Assembly: GCA_034437655.1 (NCBI GenBank)
Contig: DAOTTU010000001.1
Span: 1 to 64,000, forward strand
DNA length: 64,000 bases
Origin: J027 sp034437655
GTDB taxonomy: Bacteria > Chloroflexota > Anaerolineae > Aggregatilineales > J027
Direction: 5' to 3'
Shown here: positions 32,465 to 42,502 of the stretch, piece after piece
Layout of the letters: each line of letters starts with the position of its first letter
Position numbering within the stretch: position 1 is the stretch's first letter
Program-made: the position numbers and the translations under genes
The notes under the pieces: model-generated
Told to the model about the DNA's origin: nothing
The model's input: the letters and a program-made list of their open reading frames with translations, nothing else
The model's database searches: none

Positions 32465-34019
32465 ACTCGTGATTACTGGCTTCATGGGCACTGGCAAAAG
32501 TACACTCGGGCACAAAATCGCTGAAGCAATGGAACTGCCCTTCATTGACACCGACGACCTCATCGCAGAACGGCTGGGCATGAGCGTGCCAGAAATTTTC
32601 GCGCAACAGGGCGAGGCAGCCTTCCGCGCCTGGGAAGCAACCATCGCGGCTGAACTGAGCCAGGACGAGGAAACCGCCATCATCAGCACCGGGGGCGGGA
32701 TGATGTTACGGCAAGACAACCGCCAGACCTTCGCAGCGGATACCGTAATATGTCTCAATGCCTCGCCAGAGGTTATCGTCCAGCGCTTAGAGGGTGACGG
32801 CGACGAGCGGCCGTTGCTGCGCGGGGATGATCCGCTGGCGAAAGTCGAAGAACTGTTGCGCCACCGTCAGCCGCAATATCGCCAATTCCGCTGGCAAATA
32901 GACACCTCTGAGCGTACCCCGGACGACCTAGCCGAGGAGATTATCGACCTGTGGCGACGTGAACGGGCTGTACGTATTCATGAAATGCGCGTGCGTTCGC
33001 CGGAAGGGTTCTACCCAATTCTAGAAATGCATGGCGCACTCAGACGCCTGCCAGAAATTCTTGACATCTACGGGTTGAACGCCAAACACGTCGTTATTGG
33101 TACAGATGATCAGGTGAATGCGCTGGTTGGTGAATATGTGCTGGACATGTTGCCGCATGCACACATGGTGACAATCCCGGTCGGTGAACGAGCCAAGAAT
33201 CTGGAAACGGTGCATCATATATATAATGAATTCGCCGGGCGTGATGTCAGCCGTAGTTCAGTTGTGATTGCGCTTGGTGGTGGCGTTGTGGGTGACACCT
33301 TTGGTTATGCGGCGGCCACCTATCTGCGTGGTCTGCGTGTTGTGCAAATTCCGACGACGTTGCTGGCCATGGTGGACTCGTCTGTTGGCGGTAAAGTCGG
33401 GGTCGATGTACCGATGGGCAAGAACCTCGTCGGTGCATTTAAGCAACCTGACCTCGTTGTGATTGATCCGGCCGTACTCGAAACGCTCCCCACAGAAGAA
33501 ATGCGGGCCGGTATGGCAGAAGTCATTAAACATGGCCTGCTGTCAGATAAGCTCGATACGCTCAGCGACCTGAACACCGTCCACCACCATATTCGCGACG
33601 CGGTAAAGGTCAAAATTGACGTGGTAGAACGTGACCCGTTTGAGCAGGGAGAACGCGCTTTCCTCAACCTGGGACACACCTTTGCCCATGCCATTGAGCG
33701 GGTGAGCATGTATCAGTGGCGGCACGGCGATGCAGTGGCCGTGGGACTGGTTGCAGCCGGCCGTCTTTCCCATGAACTGGGTCTCATTGACGCGGAAACC
33801 AGCCTTCAGGTTGAGGAAATCGTCGCTGCTGCCGGCCTGCCTATCCGTATCCGTAACATGAACCCCGGCGCTATCTGGGAAGCGATGCACACCGACAAAA
33901 AGTGGCGCGATGGGCGGTCACATTTCATTGTGCTGCGGGGTATCGGACAGCCCGACATTGTGCGCGATGTACCCCGTGAGACAGTGGTGGGCGTTTTGCA
34001 AGGTCTTTGCGATGACTGA
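32457..34019 (+). CDS. aroKB: Fused shikimate kinase / 3-dehydroquinate synthase
   Basis: This 520-residue protein joins two pathway enzymes that act at non-consecutive steps. Residues 1-165 are shikimate kinase with P-loop G-F-M-G-T-G-K-S-T and F-I-D-T-D-D. Residues from about 180 are 3-dehydroquinate synthase with G-G-G-V-V-G-D-T-F-G-Y-A-A, P-T-T-L-L-A-M-V-D-S-S-V-G-G-K and the metal-binding N-L-G-H-T-F-A-H. A short linker with E-M-R-V-R-S-P separates them. Such fusions are reported from some thermophiles, including Thermotoga. Its stop overlaps aroQ by 8 bp. Confidence 0.93.
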   Translation: MNKLVITGFMGTGKSTLGHKIAEAMELPFIDTDDLIAERLGMSVPEIFAQQGEAAFRAWEATIAAELSQDEETAIISTGGGMMLRQDNRQTFAADTVICLNASPEVIVQRLEGDGDERPLLRGDDPLAKVEELLRHRQPQYRQFRWQIDTSERTPDDLAEEIIDLWRRERAVRIHEMRVRSPEGFYPILEMHGALRRLPEILDIYGLNAKHVVIGTDDQVNALVGEYVLDMLPHAHMVTIPVGERAKNLETVHHIYNEFAGRDVSRSSVVIALGGGVVGDTFGYAAATYLRGLRVVQIPTTLLAMVDSSVGGKVGVDVPMGKNLVGAFKQPDLVVIDPAVLETLPTEEMRAGMAEVIKHGLLSDKLDTLSDLNTVHHHIRDAVKVKIDVVERDPFEQGERAFLNLGHTFAHAIERVSMYQWRHGDAVAVGLVAAGRLSHELGLIDAETSLQVEEIVAAAGLPIRIRNMNPGAIWEAMHTDKKWRDGRSHFIVLRGIGQPDIVRDVPRETVVGVLQGLCDD

Positions 34020-34455
34020 GCCCATCCTCGTGCTGCATGGGCCAAACCTGAACCTGCTGGGCACCCGTGAGCCTGAAATTTATGGCACACTCACGCTTGA
34101 TGACATTAACGAACAGCTCTTGAAACGGGCTGAGGAATTGCAGGTCAGCCTGCGCAGCGTGCAGTCTAACCATGAGGGCGAACTGATAGACCATATCCAA
34201 TCTGCTCGCGGCGAATGCAGCGGCATGATCATTAACCCCGGTGGCTATACCCACACCTCTGTTGCCATCCGTGATGCCATTGCGGCCGTCGGACTCCCCA
34301 CAGTTGAATGTCACCTCAGCAACATCCATCGTCGCGAGGCTTTCCGCCAGCATTCTTACATTGCCCCGGTCTGCATCGGGCAAATTAGCGGCTTTGGCGC
34401 ACAGAGCTATTTGCTGGCACTCACCGCACTGGTCAATCATCTACGTCAGGGCTAA
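34012..34455 (+). CDS. aroQ: 3-dehydroquinate dehydratase, type II
   Basis: This 147-residue type II dehydroquinase forms 3-dehydroshikimate. It has H-G-P-N-L-N-L-L-G-T-R-E-P-E-I-Y-G with the catalytic Tyr, Q-S-N-H-E-G-E-L, N-P-G-G-Y-T-H-T-S-V and E-C-H-L-S-N. The ATG at 34012 lies within the end of aroKB. It closes the aromatic cluster; all seven shikimate enzymes are thereby present between 25023 and 34455. Confidence 0.94.
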   Translation: MTEPILVLHGPNLNLLGTREPEIYGTLTLDDINEQLLKRAEELQVSLRSVQSNHEGELIDHIQSARGECSGMIINPGGYTHTSVAIRDAIAAVGLPTVECHLSNIHRREAFRQHSYIAPVCIGQISGFGAQSYLLALTALVNHLRQG

Positions 34456-34491
34456 GGCTGCGCCTGTGATGCCGACGGTGGTGAAGCGTAG

Positions 34492-34528
34492 TTGACAGTC
34501 TACGCACACGGGTGCTAGCATTTAGCAC
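34492..34528 (+). promoter_or_regulatory. Putative promoter and dyad before the TPR genes
   Basis: TTGACA (34492-34497), an 18-bp spacer and TAGCAT (34516-34521) resemble a sigma-70 promoter. The dyad GTGCTA/TAGCAC (34512-34517 and 34523-34528) covers the -10 box, where a repressor could bind. Both are weakly supported. Confidence 0.35.
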
Positions 34529-34621
34529 AATGTTTATGAGTTTTATTCCTGCGGGACGTGATGCACATCGCGCCCTTTTTATCGTTTCAGGGTAACACGC
34601 TTTAGAGGAGATTAAACGCGC

Positions 34622-35908
34622 ATGGGCATGAAAATCCGTCGCGACAATTCAGCGCTGACATTTGGACGCCGCCGCCGTGGCCAGGGGCGCATGGCGTTTT
34701 TCCTGTTCTGGTTGATTGCGATGGGCGTTGTCTTCGGCGTTATCTGGCAGTTTGACCGGGTGCAGCCACAGGTCATGGGTATGGTAATGGGACCGGCCAC
34801 TGCCACCCCAAACGCAATCAGCATGGCCCAACTCGCGCAAGATGCCTACTGGCAGGGCGATCTTGAATCTGCCATTTACTATTATGGTCAGGCCGCTGAA
34901 ATGGAGCCTACCAATACCCTGATTCAATATGAATATGTACGTGTGCTGGTCTATGGGAGCTATCGCGGACGCGGCTCACGCTTTTTGGCCCGTGACGCGC
35001 TGACGGTGGCCGACCGCACAGTGCGCCTACTGCCCAACGATGCCTATGCGCAGGCCGCCTATGCGCTGGCACTGATTGAAAATGATCGCAGTGATGAAGC
35101 AGCCGCCGCCGCCCTCAACGCTGTAGAAACCTCGCCAGGGTGGGCCGAAGCACGCGCCTATCTCGCGCTGGCGTATTATGGACAGGGGCGTTATCGCTCT
35201 GCACAGGAACAGGCCCAGCAGGCTGTGTCGCTTAACCCCAACAGCATCGACTCGCGGCGTGCGCTGGCATTGTCGCTAGCCTTTACTGGCAATTACGACA
35301 TCTCGATTCAACAGTATCAGGCCGCCATTGAAATCCACCCCCGGCTAGATGCGCTGTATTTTGAGCTTGCACCCTATTACATCATCCTCGACAACTTCGA
35401 CGCCGCGATTCAATCCTACGACCGTGTGTTGATCAATGACCCGGCGAACGTCAAAGCCTGGACGCGCAAATGCGAAACCTTCTTCCGCCAGCGTGATGAC
35501 GTGTCTGCGCAGGACTCATGCGAACGCGCAATCGAGCTTGACCCCAGTTTCCCCGAAGCCCATGCCCAGCTTGGCATGGTGCGCTATACTCGACGTAACT
35601 ACGAAGGCTCAATCGAGTCCTTTGAAACGTGTATCGGATTAATGGATTCGCAGGGCTGGGAGATGTCTGAACGCTTGCAAGAGTGCTATTACCTGCATGG
35701 GCTGGCATACTATCGCCTTGACCGCTGTGAACTGGCGATGCCGCTGTTCCGTGAAGCCCTGACCGTAGACATTGACCAGCGTCCACGCGAACTAACCATG
35801 ATCGGGATGCAGGACTGCGCCGCTGTGGACGACGACATTACCATTGCCGATATTCCGACACCTGTGCCACCAACGCCAACCCCACCGCCACCCATCGGCA
35901 TTTATTAG
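34622..35908 (+). CDS. TPR-repeat protein with N-terminal membrane anchor
   Basis: This 428-residue protein has a short basic N-terminus, one membrane helix (about 23-42), and then tandem tetratricopeptide repeats from about residue 60 to 400, recognisable by recurring A-x-x-x-Y/F-x-x-A and D-P-x-x-x-x-A/P patterns. It ends in a Pro/Thr-rich stretch. Orientation predicts an extracytoplasmic repeat domain. A GAGGAG site precedes the ATG. It is paired with a similar gene 21 bp downstream. Partners are unknown. Confidence 0.75.
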   Translation: MGMKIRRDNSALTFGRRRRGQGRMAFFLFWLIAMGVVFGVIWQFDRVQPQVMGMVMGPATATPNAISMAQLAQDAYWQGDLESAIYYYGQAAEMEPTNTLIQYEYVRVLVYGSYRGRGSRFLARDALTVADRTVRLLPNDAYAQAAYALALIENDRSDEAAAAALNAVETSPGWAEARAYLALAYYGQGRYRSAQEQAQQAVSLNPNSIDSRRALALSLAFTGNYDISIQQYQAAIEIHPRLDALYFELAPYYIILDNFDAAIQSYDRVLINDPANVKAWTRKCETFFRQRDDVSAQDSCERAIELDPSFPEAHAQLGMVRYTRRNYEGSIESFETCIGLMDSQGWEMSERLQECYYLHGLAYYRLDRCELAMPLFREALTVDIDQRPRELTMIGMQDCAAVDDDITIADIPTPVPPTPTPPPPIGIY

Positions 35909-35929
35909 GGCAAAGGAGCGTTTTTTCTA

Positions 35930-37225
35930 ATGCAGTTACGAGTTCCAAAACGCTACCAGTCGAAAGCACGACGTCGGCGGGGGTTTCTCAAGCGGCGTAG
36001 CACATGGTTATTTCTGTTTGCGGTGCTGGCCAGCGTTGCTGCGTACTTTATCTTGCGCAATCCGGTGCCGTTCCGCGCCGGGGCGACCAACTTTGCTAAC
36101 AATGTCGGCAACGAAATCAGTCAGACCCGTTCCGAGATGTTCCCCGACGCGCCTACAGCCACCCCCGACGTGCGTCAGGATATTGTCGAGTGCGAAAACG
36201 CTTACATGCTTGGGGATTTGAATACGGTCATGGAGGCCTGTCAGCGGGCATTGGTCGGCCGGCCAAATGACGTAGAATTGCATCACCGCGAAGCCTATAC
36301 GCTCGTGATTACCTCTAGCCTCGGCCAGAATACTGATCGCATTAATGAGGCCATAGAGATTGCTGACCTCACCATCCTCGCCAATCCATTGGCACCCGAA
36401 GGATATGCCGTCAAAGCGATGGCGCTGGACTGGGGGCGGCGGCATGCCGAGGCATTGCCTTATGCGTTGCGTGCGTTGGAAATTGACCCCAATCATACCA
36501 TGGCCAAAGCCCATCTCGGGAATATCTACCGCAACCTTGGCCGCCCTGAACTGGCGCGGCCGCTATTGCAAGAAGCGCTTGAAGATGTACAGAACGGGAG
36601 TGTTACGCCCGAAACCCGCGCTCAGGCCTACCGCAACTACGGGCGTTTCCTGGCCAGTAGTGCAGACGCTGACTTTGATGCTGCGCTCGAAGCAATGCAG
36701 GTGGCCCGGCAAGCTATGCCCAGCCATACTTATATCGCCATTGAAATGTCCGATATTTATCTTGCGCAGGGACAACCCAACCAACAGCTTGAAATTCTCG
36801 AAAACGCACTACAGGCAAACCCGCTTGATATTTCGCTACTCTCACGGCTGGGAGATGTTTACTACAATCAAGGGCTGACCACACCCGCCACAGATATGTA
36901 TACGCGGTGTCTGGATCGTGACCCGAACTTTGTCAACTGTCTGTCGCCGTTGGGGCGCATTCAGTACCTCACCAATCGCAATTATGAAATTGCACTCGGG
37001 CACTTCGAAAATGCCATCGAAAACGGCTCCACCAATCCGTATGATTGGTATTTGTTGGGACGTTCGCATTACAATTTGCAACAGTGCCAGTTTGCAGGCG
37101 ACCCCTTGCGGCGGGGTTATGAATTGCTGCAAGAAGACATCGCAGCAGATAGCCCGAGCCCCTTCGTCGGCATTGAGGACTTCGTGCGGGCTTTCCGTGA
37201 ATGTGGGTTGCCTGCGCCAAATTAG
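35930..37225 (+). CDS. TPR-repeat protein, paralogue of the upstream gene
   Basis: This 431-residue protein has the same build as the upstream gene: basic N-terminus (K-A-R-R-R-R-G-F-L-K-R-R), a membrane helix (about 26-43), and about eight TPR-like repeats, such as A-L-E-I-D-P-N-H-T-M-A-K-A-H-L-G-N-I-Y. The family T-P-x-x-x-x-D/A linker after the membrane helix is also shared. It is probably cotranscribed with the previous gene, and it ends 5 bp from the convergent polA stop. Confidence 0.75.
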   Translation: MQLRVPKRYQSKARRRRGFLKRRSTWLFLFAVLASVAAYFILRNPVPFRAGATNFANNVGNEISQTRSEMFPDAPTATPDVRQDIVECENAYMLGDLNTVMEACQRALVGRPNDVELHHREAYTLVITSSLGQNTDRINEAIEIADLTILANPLAPEGYAVKAMALDWGRRHAEALPYALRALEIDPNHTMAKAHLGNIYRNLGRPELARPLLQEALEDVQNGSVTPETRAQAYRNYGRFLASSADADFDAALEAMQVARQAMPSHTYIAIEMSDIYLAQGQPNQQLEILENALQANPLDISLLSRLGDVYYNQGLTTPATDMYTRCLDRDPNFVNCLSPLGRIQYLTNRNYEIALGHFENAIENGSTNPYDWYLLGRSHYNLQQCQFAGDPLRRGYELLQEDIAADSPSPFVGIEDFVRAFRECGLPAPN

Positions 37226-37230
37226 CGCGA

Positions 37231-40080
37231 TTAACCACTTTCCTCCATATCGAACCAGTTTTTGCCGACTGACGTCTCGACCTTGAGTGGCACGGATAAC
37301 TCATAAGCAGACTCCATCGTCTTCACCACCAGTTCGCGGGTAGCACTGACATCTGCCTCGGCCACTTCAAGCACCAACTCGTCATGCACCTGTAGAATCA
37401 AGTGTGCATCTAGCCCAGATTCGCGCAGGTTAGCGTGCAGATTCAGCAGAGCCAATTTCAAAATATCGGCGCTGGTGCCCTGAATCGGCATGTTAATCGC
37501 TTCACGCTCGGCGCGTTGGCGAACGTTATTGTTCACCCCAAAGTGTTGCAGCACACTGAAGTTACGTCGCCGCCCCAGTAACGTTGTGACATAGCCATGT
37601 TCACTGGCAAAGGCTTTGCTTTCGTCCAGATACTTTTTCACACCCGGGAAGCGCTCAAAGTAGGCTTCAATAAATTCACGTGCTTCACCCAATGTCAGGT
37701 CTGAGCTTTGTGCAAGGCGATAGGCCCCCATGCCATACATCAACCCAAAGTTCACTGTCTTGGCAAAGCTGCGTTGCTCATAGCTGACGTCCTCAATGGC
37801 GATATGATGCACCGCAGCGGCCGTACTGGCATGGATGTCACGCCCCTGCTGGAAGGCGTCAATCAAGGCTGCATCTCCCGAAAAGTGTGCCAGAATCCGC
37901 AATTCGATCTGCGAATAGTCTGCGCCCAACAGGACATACCCTTCTGGCGCGATGAATGCCTTACGAATCCGGCGGCCTTCTTCGGTGCGGATGGGGATGT
38001 TTTGCAGGTTGGGGTCGCTGGAGGAGAAGCGGCCGGTCGTCGTGCCCGTCTGGTTATAGGAGGTATGAATGCGCCCTGTCACGGGATGAACCAGCGCGGG
38101 CAGAGCATCAACATAGGTGCTTTTGAGCTTTTGCACCTGCCGATATTCAAGTACCTTGGGGATGATGGGGTGTTCGTCACGCATGTTTTCGAGCGTGTCG
38201 GCTGTCAGTGAATAATTGCCACTTTTGGTCTTTTTAACGCCACGTGTGGAGAGTTGCAGCTTGCCAAAGAGAACATCTGCGAGTTGCTGCGTGCTGTTGA
38301 TGTTAAACTCGCCATAGCTGCTTTCAAGGAAGATGTCTTGCTCAAGCTGGTGCAACTGCTGGCTGAGTTCTGCGCTGACCCCGTGCATAAAGTCTACGTC
38401 CAGCAATACACCCTGCATTTCTATGTCCGCGATGATCGGCACCAGTGGCATTTCCATCTCATCTAGCAAGGCTTGCAGACGATCATGGTGGCTGAGTTCA
38501 GCTTCCAGCTTAACCCGTAGCGCAAACAACAAGGCCGCATCAGCCGCTGCATATTTCGCCGCTTCGGCAATCGGTACCCGCGCCATCGTGATCGCTTTTT
38601 TGCCTTTGCCGATGAGTTCGGTGATTTCCGTCATCTGAATGCTGAGGTAGTCCAGCACCATATCTTTCAAACCAAGCCGCGCCGCCGGGTCCAGCAACCA
38701 GCGTGCAATCATCGTGTCGTAACCAACAGGCTGCACATCCAACCCATAGCGCCGCAAGACCATCAGGTCATATTTGGCATTCTGGGCAATTTTGGAAATG
38801 TCAGGGTTCGTGAGGGCTGGCCGTATGGCTTCGATCACGTGTTCGAGCTTGAGTTGGGGCGGCGGGGGTGCGTCTAATAAAGAACCCTGGCTTAGTTCAC
38901 CACTGGCAGCGGCCGCACTGTGTTCAGGCAACAACCCTTCCCGGGCCCCATCTTCGGCGTTGGGGTCAATGTGCCCGAGGGGGATGTAATAGCCATGCGC
39001 GGCGGTGGTCGCCAGTGAAATCCCGACCAGGTACGCTTGCATCTGGTCAACACTGGTGGTTTCGGTGTCAAAGGCGATCATCGCAGCAGCGTTGAGTTCT
39101 TCAACGAGGGCGTTGAGCTTTTCCGGCGTATCAACAATGGTATAGGACACATCCGCTTCAGTCGCGGCTTCTTCAGCGGTGGCCGGCGTATCAGCAATAG
39201 ATTCGTCGGCGTGTAGTTCTCGCAGGCGGCGGCGAAAACTGCGAAATTCGAGTTCTTCGAAGAGCGCGTCCACTGTAAAGGGGTCGTAATCGGTCGCGAT
39301 ACACTGATCCAGCACAATATCAATCGGGAGATCACGTTGAATGGTCGCCAATTCTTTGCTGAGATAGGCCAGTTCGCGCCCGGCATCCAGTTTTTTATGC
39401 TGTGAACCTCTGATCTCGTCAAGGTGTTCGTAAATCCCCTCTACGCTGTCATACTGCCCCAACAGCTTGAGCCCGGTCTTTTCACCGATGCCTTTTACCC
39501 CCGGGATATTGTCAGAACTGTCGCCCATTAAGCCTTTCAAGTCGGGGAGTTGTGCCGGGGTCAGGCCCGGGTATTTTTCCGCATAACCGTTCAGATCATA
39601 CACCACATCATCATCACCACGTTTCGGAAGCTGCACATGGATATGCGCGGTAACAAGCTGCAACAGGTCACGGTCGCCAGTGATGATGCGAATACGGCAC
39701 CCTTCGTTTTCGGCCTGCGTCGCGACGGTACCAATCACATCGTCGGCTTCGTAACCGTCAACTTCCAGCACAGGGATATTGAAGCTGTCAACAAGCTGCT
39801 TAATCCGCTGAATTTGTATAGCCAATTCTTCGGGCATATCGTCGCGATTGGCTTTGTAGTCGCTGTAGATTTCCTCGCGCCCACTCAAGCCCGCGTCAAA
39901 GCATACCGCAACATAGTCGGGGTTTTCATCGAGTACATCCAGAATCACCCGTGTGAATCCATAAACGGCAGTGGTCGGTTCCCCGGCACTGGTTGAAAAC
40001 GCGGCAGATTTCAGGGCGTGGTGTTGTCGGTAGGCAACGGCGTGGGCATCAATAAGCACAAGCAAGGGACGGTCTGACAT
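37231..40080 (-). CDS. polA: DNA polymerase I
   Basis: This 949-residue family A polymerase fills gaps in repair and Okazaki processing. Residues 1-290 are the 5'-3' exonuclease. About 320-560 is a 3'-5' exonuclease domain that appears active: F-D-T-E-T, N-A-K-Y-D and A-A-A-D-A provide the acidic residues. The polymerase part carries motif A (D-Y-S-Q-I-E-L-R), motif B (R-S-F-A-K-T-V-N-F-G-L-M-Y-G) and motif C (Q-V-H-D-E-L). The gene is convergent with the TPR pair and has an A/T-rich start region shared with the divergent MazG-like gene. Confidence 0.95.
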   Translation of the reverse strand: MSDRPLLVLIDAHAVAYRQHHALKSAAFSTSAGEPTTAVYGFTRVILDVLDENPDYVAVCFDAGLSGREEIYSDYKANRDDMPEELAIQIQRIKQLVDSFNIPVLEVDGYEADDVIGTVATQAENEGCRIRIITGDRDLLQLVTAHIHVQLPKRGDDDVVYDLNGYAEKYPGLTPAQLPDLKGLMGDSSDNIPGVKGIGEKTGLKLLGQYDSVEGIYEHLDEIRGSQHKKLDAGRELAYLSKELATIQRDLPIDIVLDQCIATDYDPFTVDALFEELEFRSFRRRLRELHADESIADTPATAEEAATEADVSYTIVDTPEKLNALVEELNAAAMIAFDTETTSVDQMQAYLVGISLATTAAHGYYIPLGHIDPNAEDGAREGLLPEHSAAAASGELSQGSLLDAPPPPQLKLEHVIEAIRPALTNPDISKIAQNAKYDLMVLRRYGLDVQPVGYDTMIARWLLDPAARLGLKDMVLDYLSIQMTEITELIGKGKKAITMARVPIAEAAKYAAADAALLFALRVKLEAELSHHDRLQALLDEMEMPLVPIIADIEMQGVLLDVDFMHGVSAELSQQLHQLEQDIFLESSYGEFNINSTQQLADVLFGKLQLSTRGVKKTKSGNYSLTADTLENMRDEHPIIPKVLEYRQVQKLKSTYVDALPALVHPVTGRIHTSYNQTGTTTGRFSSSDPNLQNIPIRTEEGRRIRKAFIAPEGYVLLGADYSQIELRILAHFSGDAALIDAFQQGRDIHASTAAAVHHIAIEDVSYEQRSFAKTVNFGLMYGMGAYRLAQSSDLTLGEAREFIEAYFERFPGVKKYLDESKAFASEHGYVTTLLGRRRNFSVLQHFGVNNNVRQRAEREAINMPIQGTSADILKLALLNLHANLRESGLDAHLILQVHDELVLEVAEADVSATRELVVKTMESAYELSVPLKVETSVGKNWFDMEESG

Positions 40081-40201
40081 TATGATTCCTCAATCAAATT
40101 GGTCGTCATCATAGATGCGATCAACGAACACTTGTGCGGATTATAGCATATCCACTATCATTCAGCGGAACCTAAATCCAACGGGAGAAAGCACACACAG
40201 C

Positions 40202-40543
40202 ATGAACACCGACACCCTGCACGCACTCATCCAATCCACCGTTGACCTGTATGCCCGCTTTGACCGTCCATTCAACCGGGACCGTCAATTGCCCATTTTT
40301 GAAGAAGAAGTCCGTGAATTGATTGAAGCAGCCCGTGACGGCACCAACACTGCCCACGTCGCTGAAGAAGCGGGCGATGTTTTCGTGACGGCGATTGGCC
40401 TGGCATTGGCGGCCGGCGCAACACCCGAACAGCTTATGCAACAGGCGCAGGCCGTTATCGACAAAAACAACGCCAAAACACATGCCACCCACCACGTAAA
40501 CGCGCATGGAAAGATCGCCCGCCGCAAACCAGAGACCGAGTAA
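40202..40543 (+). CDS. MazG-like nucleotide pyrophosphohydrolase
   Basis: This 113-residue all-helical protein of the MazG/dUTPase-2 superfamily has the metal-binding pattern E-E-E-V-R-E-L-I-E-A, followed by E-E-A-G-D-V-F. Such proteins hydrolyse non-canonical or excess NTPs. The ATG at 40202 is preceded by GGGAGAAAG. The longer frame upstream has no such site. It is divergent from polA, and a link with nucleotide-pool cleaning is plausible. Confidence 0.75.
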   Translation: MNTDTLHALIQSTVDLYARFDRPFNRDRQLPIFEEEVRELIEAARDGTNTAHVAEEAGDVFVTAIGLALAAGATPEQLMQQAQAVIDKNNAKTHATHHVNAHGKIARRKPETE

Positions 40544-40651
40544 CTTAGCAATCTCGCACAAATTGTGACGTTTGTTGAGTTTTCTATCATCCTTTTATCA
40601 TGCGTATCTGTTAGACTATTCAGGTTCAATTAGTTGCTGAAATGAGGATTC

Positions 40652-42502
40652 ATGCAGAAACGGGACGATATTCGTAATATCGCGATTATTGCGCACGTTG
40701 ACCACGGCAAAACCACGCTGGTCGACGGGATGCTGAAGCAGGCCAACGTCTTTCGAGAGGGCCAATCCATTGAAGACCGCGTGCTGGACAACAACGACCT
40801 CGAACGCGAACGCGGCATTACTATCCTGGCGAAAAATACTGCCATCACCTGGAACGATGTCAAACTCAATATCGTAGACACCCCCGGCCACGCGGATTTT
40901 GGCGGCGAGGTTGAGCGTGTGTTAAACATGGTCGATGGTGCGCTGCTGCTCATTGACGCTGTGGAAGGGCCCATGCCGCAAACCCGTTTCGTGTTGCGCA
41001 AGGCACTTGAGCTTGGATTGCGTGTGATCGTCGTCATCAATAAGATTGACCGTCCCTTCCAGCGGGCTGACGACGTACTTAACGAAACTTTTGACCTATT
41101 CATTGAACTCGGTGCAACGGACGAACAGGCCGACTTCCCGGTTGTGTATGCCATCGGGCTGCATGGCAAGGCAGGGCATACAGCAGACAGCCTTGAAGAC
41201 ACGCTCGAACCGCTTTTTGAAACCATCTTAGAGGAAATACCGCCCCCCCAGATTGACACCGAACAACCAGCACGCCTCCTCGTTACAACACTGGAATATG
41301 ACACCTACAAAGGGCAACTTGGTATCGGGCGGTTACAGTCTGGTATCCTCAAGCGCGGTATGTCGGTGGTCCGCATTACGCCAGATGGCAAGCGCATTCC
41401 CGGCAAAATCGAGTATCTTTTTACCCATCATAACCTGACCCGCGAAGAAATTGATCAGGCTGAAGCCGGCGATATTGTGGCGTTCGGTGGGCTGGATGTC
41501 GTTCAAATCAGTGATACTATCGCCCATACCGACGTGAAAGAGGGGTTGCCACCCATTTCGGTTGAAGAACCAACCGTGCGCATGATGTTCGGTGTCAACA
41601 CATCCCCTTTCGCCGGGCGTGAAGGCAAAACCGGCTATGGCACGTCACGACGTTTGCGGCAACGCTTCATGGAAGAAACCCGCAGTAATGTGGCGCTCCG
41701 GGTTGCAGACGGTGAAAGCCCCGAAAAATTCATCATCAGCGGGCGTGGGGAACTGCATCTGGGTATTTTGATTGAAACCATGCGTCGCGAGGGGTATGAG
41801 TTCGAGGTCAGTGCGCCCGAAGTTATCTACAAAGAAGACCCTGAAACAGGTGCTGTGCTGGAACCGATTGAAGAAGTTGAGATTGAAGTTGCCGATGAAA
41901 TGGCCGGCACCGTGATGGAAATGCTCGGCTCACGTAAGGCAACGATGGCGAATATGCACAGCCAGAACGGGACCACATTTATACGCTATTTTGTCCCCAC
42001 ACGGTTGTTGATTGGCTTTCAGTCCCAGTTTATGCGGGCGACCAGTGGCATGGGGCAAATTCACAGCATCTTCCACGGTTACGAACCACTCGCGGGCGGC
42101 GAAATTCCACAGCGGCGCTTTGGGAGCCTGGTCGCATGGGAGCGCGGTACGTCAACGAGCTATGCACTGGTCAACGCGCAGCAACGCGGCACGTTCTTCA
42201 TTGGCCCGGGTGTCGAAGTCTATGAGGGCATGATCGTCGGCGAAAATATCCGCCCTGAAGACCTTGCTGTTAACGTCGCCAAGGCCAAGCATGTCACCAA
42301 TCACCGCGCCAAGCCCAGCGAAACTGTAGACGGGCTGACCCCACCGCGCCAGTTGAGCCTGGACGACTGCATTGAATTCCTTGCCGAAGACGAATTGCTA
42401 GAAGTTACGCCAAACAGTTTGCGCCTGCGGAAGCGCATTCTCAACAACGACGAGCGCCAGAAAGAAGTCAAACGTCGCAAAGCGCTGCTTGAAAGCAGTT
42501 AG
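40652..42502 (+). CDS. typA: Translational GTPase TypA/BipA
   Basis: This 616-residue elongation-factor-like GTPase acts on the 50S subunit and in stress adaptation. G motifs are A-H-V-D-H-G-K-T-T, D-T-P-G-H-A-D-F and N-K-I-D. The C-terminal BipA-specific domain carries F-I-R-Y-F-V-P-T-R-L-L-I-G-F and the G-L-T-P-P-R-Q-L-S-L-D-D-C-I-E-F element. Its stop overlaps the convergent aldolase stop. Confidence 0.95.
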   Translation: MQKRDDIRNIAIIAHVDHGKTTLVDGMLKQANVFREGQSIEDRVLDNNDLERERGITILAKNTAITWNDVKLNIVDTPGHADFGGEVERVLNMVDGALLLIDAVEGPMPQTRFVLRKALELGLRVIVVINKIDRPFQRADDVLNETFDLFIELGATDEQADFPVVYAIGLHGKAGHTADSLEDTLEPLFETILEEIPPPQIDTEQPARLLVTTLEYDTYKGQLGIGRLQSGILKRGMSVVRITPDGKRIPGKIEYLFTHHNLTREEIDQAEAGDIVAFGGLDVVQISDTIAHTDVKEGLPPISVEEPTVRMMFGVNTSPFAGREGKTGYGTSRRLRQRFMEETRSNVALRVADGESPEKFIISGRGELHLGILIETMRREGYEFEVSAPEVIYKEDPETGAVLEPIEEVEIEVADEMAGTVMEMLGSRKATMANMHSQNGTTFIRYFVPTRLLIGFQSQFMRATSGMGQIHSIFHGYEPLAGGEIPQRRFGSLVAWERGTSTSYALVNAQQRGTFFIGPGVEVYEGMIVGENIRPEDLAVNVAKAKHVTNHRAKPSETVDGLTPPRQLSLDDCIEFLAEDELLEVTPNSLRLRKRILNNDERQKEVKRRKALLESS

